Source of the DNA: Acidimicrobiia bacterium
Lineage (GTDB): Bacteria; Actinomycetota; Acidimicrobiia; IMCC26256; PALSA-555
Assembly (NCBI GenBank): GCA_009694295.1
Contig: SHVJ01000008.1
Location: 1 to 40,665 of the forward strand
Direction: 5' to 3'
Length of the DNA: 40,665 nucleotides
The number at the start of each line of letters is the position of its first letter. The stretch's first letter is position 1. A program made the position numbers and the translations under genes. Below, one piece after another: positions 1 through 7,617 of this stretch. The notes under the pieces are model-generated. The model was not told the DNA's origin. It made no database searches and saw nothing but the letters and a program-made list of their open reading frames with translations.

Positions 1-50
1 GCGCGCGTCCGATGTGGTGCCGGCCGGGTGAGTATTGCTGTCGCTGTCAT
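1..50 (-). CDS. Start of next dcw-cluster gene, cut by window edge
   Basis: Only the first 16 codons are present. An ATG on the minus strand at 50-48 overlaps the rsmH stop codon as ATGA, and the frame stays open to the edge (MTATAILTRPAPHRTR). In dcw clusters the gene after rsmH normally encodes a small FtsL-like septum protein, which position alone suggests. Too little sequence is present to confirm a family. The overlap implies translational coupling to rsmH. Confidence 0.55.
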   Translation of the reverse strand, partial: MTATAILTRPAPHRTR

Positions 51-991
51 GAGCCTGAGGCCGCCGCAACCTTCTCAGCCGCGCGCAGGCGGGCACTCTC
101 GGACCGCGGGTTCGCCGCCACCTCGTCGGGCTGCGGGCGCAGCGGACGACGCATGAGCAGACGCACGAGCGGGTTCCGCGTGGGCTCGACCGGCATGCCG
201 GGCGGCAGCTCGCTCGCGCCCGTCCATCGAGCGAACCGCTCCTTCACGAGACGGTCCTCGAGCGAGTGGTACGCGAGCACGAGGATCCGACCCCCGGGCG
301 CGAGCAGGTGGACGGACTCGTCCAGTCCCGACGCGAGGTTCGGCAGCTCCCGGTTCACTTCCATGCGGATTGCCTGGAACGTCCGACGGGCAGGGTGCCC
401 ACCCGTCCGGCGCGCCCGGGCCGGGATCGCCGCCTTCACTGCGCCGACAAGGTCGGCCGTGGTGACCAGCGGACGACTCGCGACGATCTTCTCTGCGATC
501 CGTCGGGCCCACCGCTCTTCGCCGTACTGCTCGAGCACGGCAACGAGGTCACCTTCGGCGTACTCGTTCAGCACGTGCGCGGCCGTCAGCGGCTGCGCCG
601 CGTCCATCCGCATGTCGAGCGGTGCCTCACCCCAGTACGAGAAGCCGCGCTGCGGCCAGTCGAGCTGCGGGCTGCTGACACCCAGATCGAACAGGATTCC
701 GCTGATTGCCATCCCCTCGCTCCTCTCACTCACGATCGTCGCCAGATCCTCGAAGTTGCCGTGCACCACTACGGCCCGTGCTCCGAACTCAGCCAGTGCT
801 GCAGTCGCCGCGACGACTGCGTCCGAGTCCTGATCCATCCCGAGCAGGTGAAGGTCGGGCCGGGCTCCCAGGAGTGCTCGGGCATGCCCGCCTCCCCCGA
901 CCGTTGCGTCCACCAACAACCCCTCCGGCGTCGGTCTGAAGAGCTCCACCACTTCGCGGGTCATCACCGGTGTGTGCTGGTAATTCCCCAT
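47..991 (-). CDS. rsmH: 16S rRNA (cytosine-1402-N4)-methyltransferase RsmH (MraW)
   Basis: RsmH uses S-adenosylmethionine to methylate N4 of C1402 in the 30S ribosomal P site, in the cytoplasm. The 314-residue product matches the family length. It begins MGNYQHTPVM, the usual H-x-PVM start, followed by the SAM-binding glycine loop VGGGGHA at about 31-37. The family motifs FDLGVSSPQLD and FQAIRMEVNREL follow further on. The ATG at 991 is chosen because GAGGAGA stands just upstream and the family motif starts right there; a longer in-frame extension to 1180 is only the untranslated leader. It lies downstream of mraZ with a 266-nt spacer containing a large inverted repeat, and overlaps the next gene as ATGA. 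This is the standard dcw order. Confidence 0.96.
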   Translation of the reverse strand: MGNYQHTPVMTREVVELFRPTPEGLLVDATVGGGGHARALLGARPDLHLLGMDQDSDAVVAATAALAEFGARAVVVHGNFEDLATIVSERSEGMAISGILFDLGVSSPQLDWPQRGFSYWGEAPLDMRMDAAQPLTAAHVLNEYAEGDLVAVLEQYGEERWARRIAEKIVASRPLVTTADLVGAVKAAIPARARRTGGHPARRTFQAIRMEVNRELPNLASGLDESVHLLAPGGRILVLAYHSLEDRLVKERFARWTGASELPPGMPVEPTRNPLVRLLMRRPLRPQPDEVAANPRSESARLRAAEKVAAASGS

Positions 992-1049
992 GACCGTCTC
1001 CTCAGCCACCGACCGACGCATCAGGCTCGTCGACTCGGGACCCGCCAGA

Positions 1050-1164
1050 CCTGTTGTCAGCCCCCCGGACGGTCGAGTGCCGTTCGGTTTTCTCTCCGAA
1101 TCGACTTCGGTAGAAGCGGGCGGAGTAGGGGCTTCACCGCGCCGACCGGGAGGCTGACAACAGG
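1050..1164 (-). promoter_or_regulatory. Long-range inverted repeat in mraZ-rsmH leader (mraW-motif candidate)
   Basis: Two 19-nt arms, 1050-1068 (CCTGTTGTCAGCCCCCCGG) and 1146-1164 (CCGGGAGGCTGACAACAGG), pair with a single mismatch around a 77-nt loop. They sit in the untranslated spacer before rsmH. A structured RNA called the mraW motif has been described upstream of rsmH/mraW in Actinobacteria, and the position agrees. Whether the fold is the same cannot be judged here. It could form a closed leader domain that controls expression of the downstream dcw genes. Confidence 0.5.
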
Positions 1165-1238
1165 CCCGTGCGGGCCGCATATGTGGCTGTGCTCTCTCGG
1201 GAGGTTCTCCTTTTCGTTTGAGTACGCGGCCGTTTGGA

Positions 1239-1265
1239 ACCGCTAAACCAGTTACCGCTAAACCA
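1239..1265. repeat. 12-bp tandem direct repeat spanning the mraZ stop
   Basis: ACCGCTAAACCA occurs at 1239-1250 and again at 1254-1265, offset by 15 nt. The right copy contains the mraZ stop codon (1258-1260) and the left copy lies in the spacer. It looks like a small local duplication at the gene end. No function is evident. Confidence 0.6.
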
Positions 1266-1692
1266 TGATCCCGGGCAAGGATTCGTCTCCGGCGAGCAGC
1301 GCCTGACCACGCGCGCGCTCAACCGCCCAGAGCTCCTTGTCCCAGATCTCGATGTGGGTGACGTTGCCGATGACGACGACCTCGCGGTCGAGCCCGGCGT
1401 GCTCACGCAACGACGTCGGGATCGACACGCGCCACTGCTTGTCGGGAACCACCGGGCTGGCGAGGGCGAAGATCGTCCGGGCCACGATCATCCCGTCGCC
1501 GCCGTTGCGCGCCATCTCCTTGGTGCGCTCGACGACGAACTCCCACTCTTCGGGGGTGTAGACGGCCAGGCACTTCGCCTGCCCCGCCGCGATCACTGCG
1601 CCCTCTTCAAAGATGGCGCGGTGCTTCGCCGGCAGGACCAGACGGCCCTTGTCGTCCAACGTGTGGGGGAACTCCCCAAAAAACGCTTCCAC
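1258..1692 (-). CDS. mraZ: Transcriptional regulator MraZ
   Basis: MraZ is a ring-forming AbrB-like DNA-binding protein that controls its own dcw operon. The 144-residue product has the family start FFGEFPHTLDDKGRLVLPAK after a two-residue extension, and two SpoVT/AbrB-like halves, the second around VSIPTSLREHAGLDREVVVIG. The GTG start at 1692 has a GAGGGG ribosome-binding site. Upstream lies a promoter covered by AAAGTGG boxes, the kind of repeat MraZ is known to bind, which argues for autoregulation. It is followed by rsmH on the same strand. Length and motifs are complete. Confidence 0.95.
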   Translation of the reverse strand: MEAFFGEFPHTLDDKGRLVLPAKHRAIFEEGAVIAAGQAKCLAVYTPEEWEFVVERTKEMARNGGDGMIVARTIFALASPVVPDKQWRVSIPTSLREHAGLDREVVVIGNVTHIEIWDKELWAVERARGQALLAGDESLPGIMV

Positions 1693-1737
1693 AATCCCCT
1701 CGCCGGAAGTTCAGACCCCCGCGAGAGGTCCTCCCTT

Positions 1738-1796
1738 CCACTTTCAACCATTTCGATGCACCCTAGGACCACTTTCCTCCCCAGTCAACCACTTTC
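1738..1796 (-). promoter_or_regulatory. mraZ promoter with MraZ-box operator array
   Basis: Reading the minus strand, TTGACT (1788-1783), a 17-nt spacer and TAGGGT (1765-1760) form a plausible sigma-70-type promoter ahead of mraZ. GAAAGTGG occurs at 1796-1789, 1776-1769 and 1745-1738, with a degenerate copy CGAAATGG at 1755-1748. Start-to-start distances are about 10, 21 and 20 bp, so the boxes lie on one helix face. They flank the -35, fill the spacer and lie beyond the predicted start site. This fits repression or modulation by an MraZ ring. Confidence 0.8.
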
Positions 1797-1806
1797 GTCC
1801 CCTACT

Positions 1807-1862
1807 CCCCCCCGGCCTCCCAATCACCACCCCCACGGCCCCCAAACCCCCGCGCCGCCCCC
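1807..1862 (-). other. G-quadruplex-prone tract upstream of mraZ
   Basis: On the plus strand C-runs of 7, 5, 5, 5 and 5 occur at 1807-1813, 1830-1834, 1839-1843, 1847-1851 and 1858-1862. On the minus strand the last four make a G5 tract pattern with loops of 4, 3 and 6 nt, a strong sequence match to a G-quadruplex motif. It ends about 10 bp upstream of the first MraZ box. A role is not shown. Confidence 0.55.
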
Positions 1863-2140
1863 ATTTCGAGGCCTCTCAGACCCCAGCCATGGGCGGTCCA
1901 CATGCCGCCGGTTCCCGCGAACCACCCGCCCGTATGCGAAGCAGGCGAGCGCGCCCAGTGGGCCCGTCCCAGCAAAAGGGCGGCAAACGGGGAGAGCTGA
2001 GCAACCTGGCGCGACGTCGTTGGCGGCCACGTGCCGGGCCGGAGTCCCGAGATCCCAGTTGGGCGGGTCAAGCGGGGGCGCGAACACCGCAGACGCACAC
2101 GCGAAGCGCCCGACGCGCGAACGCCGAGTTGGATGACGAC
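1863..2140. other. Non-coding gap between mraZ promoter and HNH gene
   Basis: About 280 nt carry no reading frame with recognisable protein features. The frames that stay open here look like GC-rich noise (proline, arginine and glycine rich). I see no tRNA, RNase P, tmRNA or other known RNA signature. A small structured RNA cannot be excluded. Confidence 0.4.
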
Positions 2141-2653
2141 TTAGGCGGGAACCGCCTCGCGGGGGGATGGGAGGTACTGCTCCCAGAGGGGGTCGAGCGA
2201 GCCGACGCTGGCGATCAACCAGAGCGCCGCCGCGGGCGCCTGCGGTGCGCGACGCAGCCGGAGGTTCGCTTCATGGAGGAAGCGGTCTTCCTTGCGCGCA
2301 TTGCACGCGCGACAGGAGGCGACGACGTTCTCCCACGTGTGCGGTCCGCCGCGGGATCGGGGCACGACGTGGTCGATGTTCTCGGCACCGCTGTTGCAGT
2401 ACTGACAGCGACCGCCGTCACGAGCGAACACGGCACGGCGTGAGAGCGGCACGCGGGTTCGGAAGGGCACGCGCACGAAGTGCACGAGGCGGATGACTGA
2501 GGGGGCGGGGATCACCGCGCGCTCGGAGCGAAACTCGGCGCCGTTGCGCTCGAGGATCTCCGCCTTCTCCTTGAGCACGAGCACCACGGCCCTGCGGGCC
2601 GAAACCACGCAGAGCGGCTCGAAGCTGGCGTTGAGCAACAGTGCTCTTCCCAA
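2141..2653 (-). CDS. HNH endonuclease (zinc-ribbon type)
   Basis: This is a 170-residue HNH-family nuclease, probably a metal-dependent DNA-cleaving protein of the stand-alone actinobacterial type. The C-terminal half holds CxxC at 83-86, the catalytic D-H pair at 94-95 (NIDHVVPRSRGG), N109 (WENVV) and the second CxxC at 114-117 (SCRACNARK). The N-terminal RALLLNASFEPLCVVSARRA is the usual start region of this family. I chose the TTG at 2653 because a perfect AGGAGG lies 9 nt upstream and the family sequence begins there; an ATG at 2701 has no clear ribosome-binding site. It follows a 95-codon gene on the same strand. Biological target is unknown. Confidence 0.88.
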   Translation of the reverse strand: MGRALLLNASFEPLCVVSARRAVVLVLKEKAEILERNGAEFRSERAVIPAPSVIRLVHFVRVPFRTRVPLSRRAVFARDGGRCQYCNSGAENIDHVVPRSRGGPHTWENVVASCRACNARKEDRFLHEANLRLRRAPQAPAAALWLIASVGSLDPLWEQYLPSPREAVPA

Positions 2654-2736
2654 CTCGAGCGACCTCCTCGCTCTTACGATCTCGACTCCGGACCGCGCCA
2701 TCAGGGGGCAGGCGGGTGGCGACCTGCTCGCGCAGT

Positions 2737-3024
2737 CTACCGGCGCGCCGTGCGTGCGCTGGCGGTGTTCTCGTGCTCGCCGCGGCACCACTCGAGGTAG
2801 GTGACGAGGTCGCGAGAGGCCGGCGCGCCATGCGTGCCGTATTGCGTCTCCAGGCGGAAGCGCACGTAGGCCCGGTCCGGGATGGGGAGGAACGGCGGAC
2901 GCCGCCACCAGCGCGGGCGGCTCGACCGCGTGAGCTGGCGCAGCGCCGTGGGCCAAAGAGCCGGCCGACATACGACCGAGAGTCCAGCCAGCACCCACGA
3001 CCCGCGGCTCGGGACCTGCTCCAT
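2737..3024 (-). CDS. Small conserved-looking protein of unknown function
   Basis: A 95-residue protein beginning MEQVPSRGSW. It has a hydrophobic stretch near 10-22 and a very basic, tryptophan-rich centre (RPRWWRRPPFLPIPD). The C-terminal half contains YVRFRLETQYG and DLVTYLEWCR. The composition and the aromatic/basic alternation look like a real protein, and I recall similar unnamed actinobacterial proteins, but I cannot name the family. The ATG at 3024 is a guess; an in-frame ATG at 3063 would add 13 residues, and neither has a strong ribosome-binding site. It precedes the HNH gene by 83 nt on the same strand and diverges from moxR. Confidence 0.65.
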   Translation of the reverse strand: MEQVPSRGSWVLAGLSVVCRPALWPTALRQLTRSSRPRWWRRPPFLPIPDRAYVRFRLETQYGTHGAPASRDLVTYLEWCRGEHENTASARTARR

Positions 3025-3117
3025 GGATGCACCGTAGATCGCGTGACCGAGGCGAACGCCCATGGCGCAAGTACCCTGCTCTTTCCGACGAAAGCGGACA
3101 AGGGGCAGGTGAGCGAG

Positions 3118-4092
3118 ATGGCGCAACCGGCGGCGGCCCGGCGCAGCATCGACGTTGCCGCCCTCTTCGATGCGCTGCTCCAGAACGTCGAGCAGGTCAT
3201 CCAGGGCAAGCGCGACCAGGTGCGACTGGCCCTCGTCTGCCTGTTCGCCGAGGGCCACCTCCTCATCGAAGACGTACCCGGCGTCGGCAAGACCTCACTG
3301 GCCAAGGCGCTCGCCCGATCGATCGCGGCGACCGCGCACCGGATCCAGTTCACCCCCGACCTCCTTCCTTCCGACGTGGTGGGCGTTTCGATCTGGAACC
3401 GGTCGACAAACGAGTTCGAGTTCCGCCCGGGCGCGGTGTTCGCGCACGTGGTGCTCGCCGACGAGATCAACCGGGCCTCCCCCAAGACGCAATCCGCGTT
3501 GTTGGAGTCGATGGAGGAGCGTCAAGTCACGAGCGACTCGCACACGTACGTGCTCCCGCGACCGTTCCTCGTGATCGCCACGCAGAACCCGATCGAGCTC
3601 GAGGGCACGTACCCACTGCCAGAAGCGCAACTCGACCGCTTCCTGATGCGGCTGCCCATGGGCTACCCCAGCCGCGACGCTGAAGTCGCGATCCTCGGCA
3701 CTCAGGGCGCCGCACACGCGCGCGTCGACGCGCTCGAACCCGTGGCGACCGCCGCCGATGTCGCGGCAGCCGCCGACGCCGTGGCCACAGTGCACGTTGC
3801 CCCCGCGCTCCAGGCCTACATCGTCGACCTGGCCGACGCGACGCGGCGCCATCCCGAGCTGGCACTCGGTGTGTCACCCCGCGGTGCGCTCGCACTGCAG
3901 CGCGCGGCCCGCGCGCTCGCCGCCAGCACCGGGCGCGAGTACGTGATCCCCGACGACATCAAGATGCTCGCTCCAGCCATCCTCGAGCACCGCGTGCTGC
4001 TCGGACCGGAGGCCGAGCTGCGCGGACTCACGACGGGCGACATCCTGCGCACGGTGATCGCGTCGGTGCCCGTGCCGGGCACGTCCGGCTGA
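3118..4092 (+). CDS. MoxR-family AAA+ ATPase
   Basis: MoxR ATPases act as chaperone-like motors that mature or assemble partner proteins, usually those encoded beside them. The 324-residue product has Walker A GVGKT at 55-59, Walker B LADEIN (D115, E116), sensor-1 IATQNP and the MoxR signature LEGTYPLPEAQLDRF. The C-terminal lid carries GVSPRGALALQRAARA. The start is ATG 3118; a GTG at 3109, closer to AAGGGG, is an equal alternative. It is the first gene of a MoxR-DUF58-transglutaminase operon, with 4 nt to the next start. That trio is a widespread, incompletely understood envelope-linked module. Confidence 0.93.
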   Translation: MAQPAAARRSIDVAALFDALLQNVEQVIQGKRDQVRLALVCLFAEGHLLIEDVPGVGKTSLAKALARSIAATAHRIQFTPDLLPSDVVGVSIWNRSTNEFEFRPGAVFAHVVLADEINRASPKTQSALLESMEERQVTSDSHTYVLPRPFLVIATQNPIELEGTYPLPEAQLDRFLMRLPMGYPSRDAEVAILGTQGAAHARVDALEPVATAADVAAAADAVATVHVAPALQAYIVDLADATRRHPELALGVSPRGALALQRAARALAASTGREYVIPDDIKMLAPAILEHRVLLGPEAELRGLTTGDILRTVIASVPVPGTSG

Positions 4093-4096
4093 ACCG

Positions 4097-5323
4097 GTGG
4101 CCTCACCAGGCCCCACACCAGGACCCAACCCGGGCGAAACACAGGGAGTCGGACTGACCCGCCGCGGGTGGACACTCGCGGGAGCCGCGGGCGGCCTCGT
4201 GCTCGGGAGTCGCGTGTTGGGCGCAGGTCCGCTCGCTGGCCTCGGGTTGGCCGGCGCGGCGCTGATCGGCTTCGCGATGGTGTGGGTCGGCGCGCGCCGG
4301 CCGGTGCTCCTGATCACGCGTTCGGTTCGCCCCGCGCGGCTCCACGTCGGCGCCGAAGGGCGGGTCGTACTCGAGGGTTCCACTGCGACGGCGATCCCTC
4401 TGCTCACGCTCACGGACCGTGTTGACGAAGGGGAGCGAGCCGCACGCTTCCTGCTCTTGCCGAGCGTGGCGGGCACGGTGGTGCGCGCCGTCTACCGCAT
4501 TCCCACACGGCGTCGCGGTCGCCACGTCGTCGGCCCACTCGTCGGCTCGGTGACCGATCCGTTCGGCATTGCGCGCCGCACTTTCGTGGTGACCGAGGCC
4601 AACGACATCGTCGTCTGCCCGCGGATCCATGCCGTCGTAGCGCCTCGCCGCGGAAGTGGCGGTGAGCCAGCCGCGCACGTTGAAGGGTCACGGGCACCAG
4701 CCCTCGAGCCCCTCGGCGAGTTCCTTGCGTTGAACGACTACGAACCGGGCGACGATCCCCGCCGCGTGCATTGGCCATCGAGCGCTCGACGGGGCGAGCT
4801 CGTCGTGCGCCTGGACGAGGCCGCTTCACCTGGTCGTGTCGTGTTGCTTCTCGACACCCGCCCAAGAGCGCACGACGAAGTCACGTTCGAGTCGGCGGTC
4901 GAAGCGATCGCGTCGTTCGCCGTCAGCTTGCGCCACGCTCACGCGCCGGTCGAAGCGCTCACGACCAAGGGCGACGTGCTGGGGCGCCCCGGCCCGGGCG
5001 CAGTCGCGATCCTGCTTGAACGACTCGCCGTGGTCGAGACGGGTGGGCCCGACTACCTCATCAACGTCGTTGCTGGTCTGCGCGGCCGGCTTGGCATCGG
5101 CGCCGTCGTCGCCGCGACCGGCAACCTCGATGCCGCGTTCGTGGACGCTCTCACGTTGCTGAGATCACGGTGCCTCGTGACGGTGGTCGCAACCGGCGAT
5201 CAGCTCGTGCCGGCACCGCTCCTCACCGTCGTCGACGCATCCGACGACTTCCCTACCGCGTGGAATGCCTATGCATCACACGCAGCCCGACGATGGAATC
5301 GCGCGAGCTCCCTGTCGTCGTAG
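4097..5323 (+). CDS. DUF58 domain-containing membrane protein
   Basis: A 408-residue protein with two N-terminal membrane segments (about 25-65: GWTLAGAAGGLVLG and GLGLAGAALIGFAMVWVGA). The DUF58 signature follows at about 215-235 (YEPGDDPRRVHWPSSARRGE), then a VWA-like fold with VVLLLDTR. DUF58 proteins are the regular partners of MoxR ATPases and are thought to be membrane-anchored substrates or effectors. The GTG start is 4 nt after the moxR stop. The gene end overlaps the next start by 31 nt, so all three genes are probably translated together. Confidence 0.92.
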   Translation: MASPGPTPGPNPGETQGVGLTRRGWTLAGAAGGLVLGSRVLGAGPLAGLGLAGAALIGFAMVWVGARRPVLLITRSVRPARLHVGAEGRVVLEGSTATAIPLLTLTDRVDEGERAARFLLLPSVAGTVVRAVYRIPTRRRGRHVVGPLVGSVTDPFGIARRTFVVTEANDIVVCPRIHAVVAPRRGSGGEPAAHVEGSRAPALEPLGEFLALNDYEPGDDPRRVHWPSSARRGELVVRLDEAASPGRVVLLLDTRPRAHDEVTFESAVEAIASFAVSLRHAHAPVEALTTKGDVLGRPGPGAVAILLERLAVVETGGPDYLINVVAGLRGRLGIGAVVAATGNLDAAFVDALTLLRSRCLVTVVATGDQLVPAPLLTVVDASDDFPTAWNAYASHAARRWNRASSLSS

Positions 5324-7617
5324 CGCTCGCTACGGTCAGCGCTTCCCTGGTGCTGGCGTTCGGGCGCGTCTTCGAGTCGAGTCACTTCGTCGCGCCGGTC
5401 CTCGCCGCGGCTCTGCTCCCCCACGTGATCGGCGCCGTCACCCGCTGGCGGCGCGCCAGCGGTCTGGCCGAGTTGGGCGCGACGTTGTTGGGCCTCACGC
5501 TGTTCGTGGTGTTCATCGTTCCAGGAACCGGTTCACCGTCGTCGCTGATGGACCGTCTCTCGGGAGGATGGCACGTCATCACCACCGACTCGGTCCCGAT
5601 CCGGACCACTCCCGGTGCCGTGCTCCTCGTCGTGCTCGCCGTGTGGCTGGCGGCCGCTGGCGCCGACGACCTCGCGTTTCGCCGCCAGGCGTCGCTGGGC
5701 GCGCTCGCACCCGGGCTGATGGTCTTGATCTGGATCGCCGCACTCGGCACCAACCGTGGTCAGTGGCTCGTGATCTCGGCCTTCGGTGCGACAAGCATCC
5801 TGTTCCTAGCGCTCCAGCATCAGGCGCTCCTCGACTACCGGCGGACGTTGATCGGCAACCTCACGCTCGTCCACGCTCCCCGACTGCTCGTCGTCGGCGC
5901 GGTCGCGGGTCTGTTCGCGATCGTCTTCGGCGTGGTCGCGGCGACCGCGCTGCCCGGCGGCGACAAGCCCCTCTTCGAGACGGGTGGGCCAGGAAGCGAC
6001 CAAGCCGGCGACAGCTACCAGACGAGTGTGCCGCCGCTGCTCAACATCGGCGCCGAGCTCAAGCGCACCGACGAAGAGCTGCTGTTCACCGTGGACGCGT
6101 CGCGGCCCGACTACTGGCGCATCGTCGCGCTCGACGAGTACCGCTCACTCGATGGCGGCCAGTGGACGCTCAAGGCCGAAGGTGACACCGTCGCCGAAGG
6201 ACTTGAAGCATCCGATGCCGCAGCTCCGCTCGAACAGCGCTACACGATTGAGGGTCTCGACGAACGGTGGATGCCCGCGGCGTACGAACCGGTGCAGGTG
6301 AGCCGAAGCGATCTCCTCGTCGTGCGGTCGTCATCCACGCTGGTGACGCTGAAGAAGGTGGTGACCGGCCTCCGGTACACCGTCGTCTCCGATGCGCCCG
6401 CGCCCGATGTCGGAGCCAATGCCTCGGGGGCGAGCACCGATGCGGTTCCCAGCGAGCTACGACGGTTCACCGAGTTGCCCGGCGACTTCCCGGCGTCGGT
6501 CATCGCACAAGCCGAGCAAATCACCCAAGGGGCAGACACTCCGCTCGAGAAGGCCCAGGCGTTGCGCGACTTCTTCCGCGATCCGAACGAGTTCGTGTAC
6601 GACCCCACGATCCCCGCAAACGACACCGCGAGCGCAATCGAGCTGTTCCTCACCGATCGTCGTGGCTTTTGCGTGCAGTTCGCCAGCGCGTACGCAACCA
6701 TGGCGCGTGCAGTTGGCATCCCGTCGCGTGTCGCCGTGGGTTTCACACCGGGTACGAAGCAGAATGGGGTGTACGAGGTCACCAACTTCGAGGCGCACGC
6801 GTGGCCCGAGGTGTGGCTCGGCAACTCGATCGGCTGGACGCACGCGTTCGATCCCACTCCGCCGAGTGACCTGCCAGGCGGCAGCAATCTTCCTGGCGAA
6901 CCCGATGCAACGCCGGCACCCGTCACGCCGGTGACATCGGTCACGCAGGACACGACGGGCGGGACCACGCCAGACACCACACCCGACACAACCCCCGCGA
7001 CCACGCCTGACGGCGGCGTGACCGTCGATCCCACTCCGGCGACGCCCGACTCTGGGAGCAACGTGCCGTGGCTGCTTGCGGTGCTTCTCGCGGCAGTGAT
7101 CCTCGTGCTTGCACCCGTGGCCATCGTGGTCGGTCTGAAGGCCAGTCGACGTTCCAAACGCCGCGCGCGTACCGACCCTGCCGGCGCCATCGCCGGAGCA
7201 TGGGCGGAAGTCATCGACGACCTGTCCGATCGCCAAGTCAGTTGGCCCGCGTCGGCAACCCCGCTCGAAGTGGCCGATCACGTGCCTTCGATCGCGGGTG
7301 ATGCCACGGCACCTCCGCTGCGCGCGCTCGCCGACGCGTACGGAGCGGTGCGATATGGCGAAACCCGTCCCACTGCGGATGCCGCGCGCGACGCCTGGCG
7401 TCAGGTCGACACGCTCCACCGCGCCTTGGACACGTCGAACACTGCGTTGCGAAAGATTCGAGCCCGACTCGATCCCACAACCTTGCGCCGCCCGATGGTG
7501 AGCGCACGCCGAGCCCCGATCCGCGCGTCGGACGACGCGGCGTCGCTCGTCGATCAGTCTGGAGATCCGGACCCCGCCGGATGGTCGAAGCCGCGAAGCC
7601 CATCGACGAAAGACTGA
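5293..7617 (+). CDS. TgpA-like transmembrane transglutaminase-type protease
   Basis: A 774-residue membrane protein of the DUF3488/TgpA type. Several N-terminal helices (about residues 5-215) anchor an extracytoplasmic transglutaminase-like domain with the Cys-His-Asp triad C460 (RRGFCVQFASAYA), H502 (FEAHAWPEVW) and D520 (HAFDPTP). A threonine/proline-rich linker with repeated TPDTTPDTTPATTPD precedes another membrane helix near 600. A cytoplasmic DUF4129-like tail ends the protein. These proteins act with MoxR and DUF58 partners and are predicted peptidases or amide hydrolases acting on the envelope. The ATG at 5293 gives the natural N-terminal helix. The 3' end overlaps the convergent MerR-like gene by 64 bp. 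Confidence 0.92.
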   Translation: MESRELPVVVALATVSASLVLAFGRVFESSHFVAPVLAAALLPHVIGAVTRWRRASGLAELGATLLGLTLFVVFIVPGTGSPSSLMDRLSGGWHVITTDSVPIRTTPGAVLLVVLAVWLAAAGADDLAFRRQASLGALAPGLMVLIWIAALGTNRGQWLVISAFGATSILFLALQHQALLDYRRTLIGNLTLVHAPRLLVVGAVAGLFAIVFGVVAATALPGGDKPLFETGGPGSDQAGDSYQTSVPPLLNIGAELKRTDEELLFTVDASRPDYWRIVALDEYRSLDGGQWTLKAEGDTVAEGLEASDAAAPLEQRYTIEGLDERWMPAAYEPVQVSRSDLLVVRSSSTLVTLKKVVTGLRYTVVSDAPAPDVGANASGASTDAVPSELRRFTELPGDFPASVIAQAEQITQGADTPLEKAQALRDFFRDPNEFVYDPTIPANDTASAIELFLTDRRGFCVQFASAYATMARAVGIPSRVAVGFTPGTKQNGVYEVTNFEAHAWPEVWLGNSIGWTHAFDPTPPSDLPGGSNLPGEPDATPAPVTPVTSVTQDTTGGTTPDTTPDTTPATTPDGGVTVDPTPATPDSGSNVPWLLAVLLAAVILVLAPVAIVVGLKASRRSKRRARTDPAGAIAGAWAEVIDDLSDRQVSWPASATPLEVADHVPSIAGDATAPPLRALADAYGAVRYGETRPTADAARDAWRQVDTLHRALDTSNTALRKIRARLDPTTLRRPMVSARRAPIRASDDAASLVDQSGDPDPAGWSKPRSPSTKD

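Noticed and set aside
12-833. Long rightward open frame across rsmH
   Set aside because: Antisense to rsmH in high-GC DNA, arginine/serine/proline-rich with no motif; rsmH itself is unmistakable.
1807-1862. 6C-type small RNA of Actinobacteria
   Set aside because: The C-runs are present but no pairing arms flank them, so the two-stem 6C structure is not supported.
5382-5753. Leftward open frame inside the transglutaminase gene
   Set aside because: Shadow frame of a gene with a clear catalytic triad; no ribosome-binding site or protein family feature.
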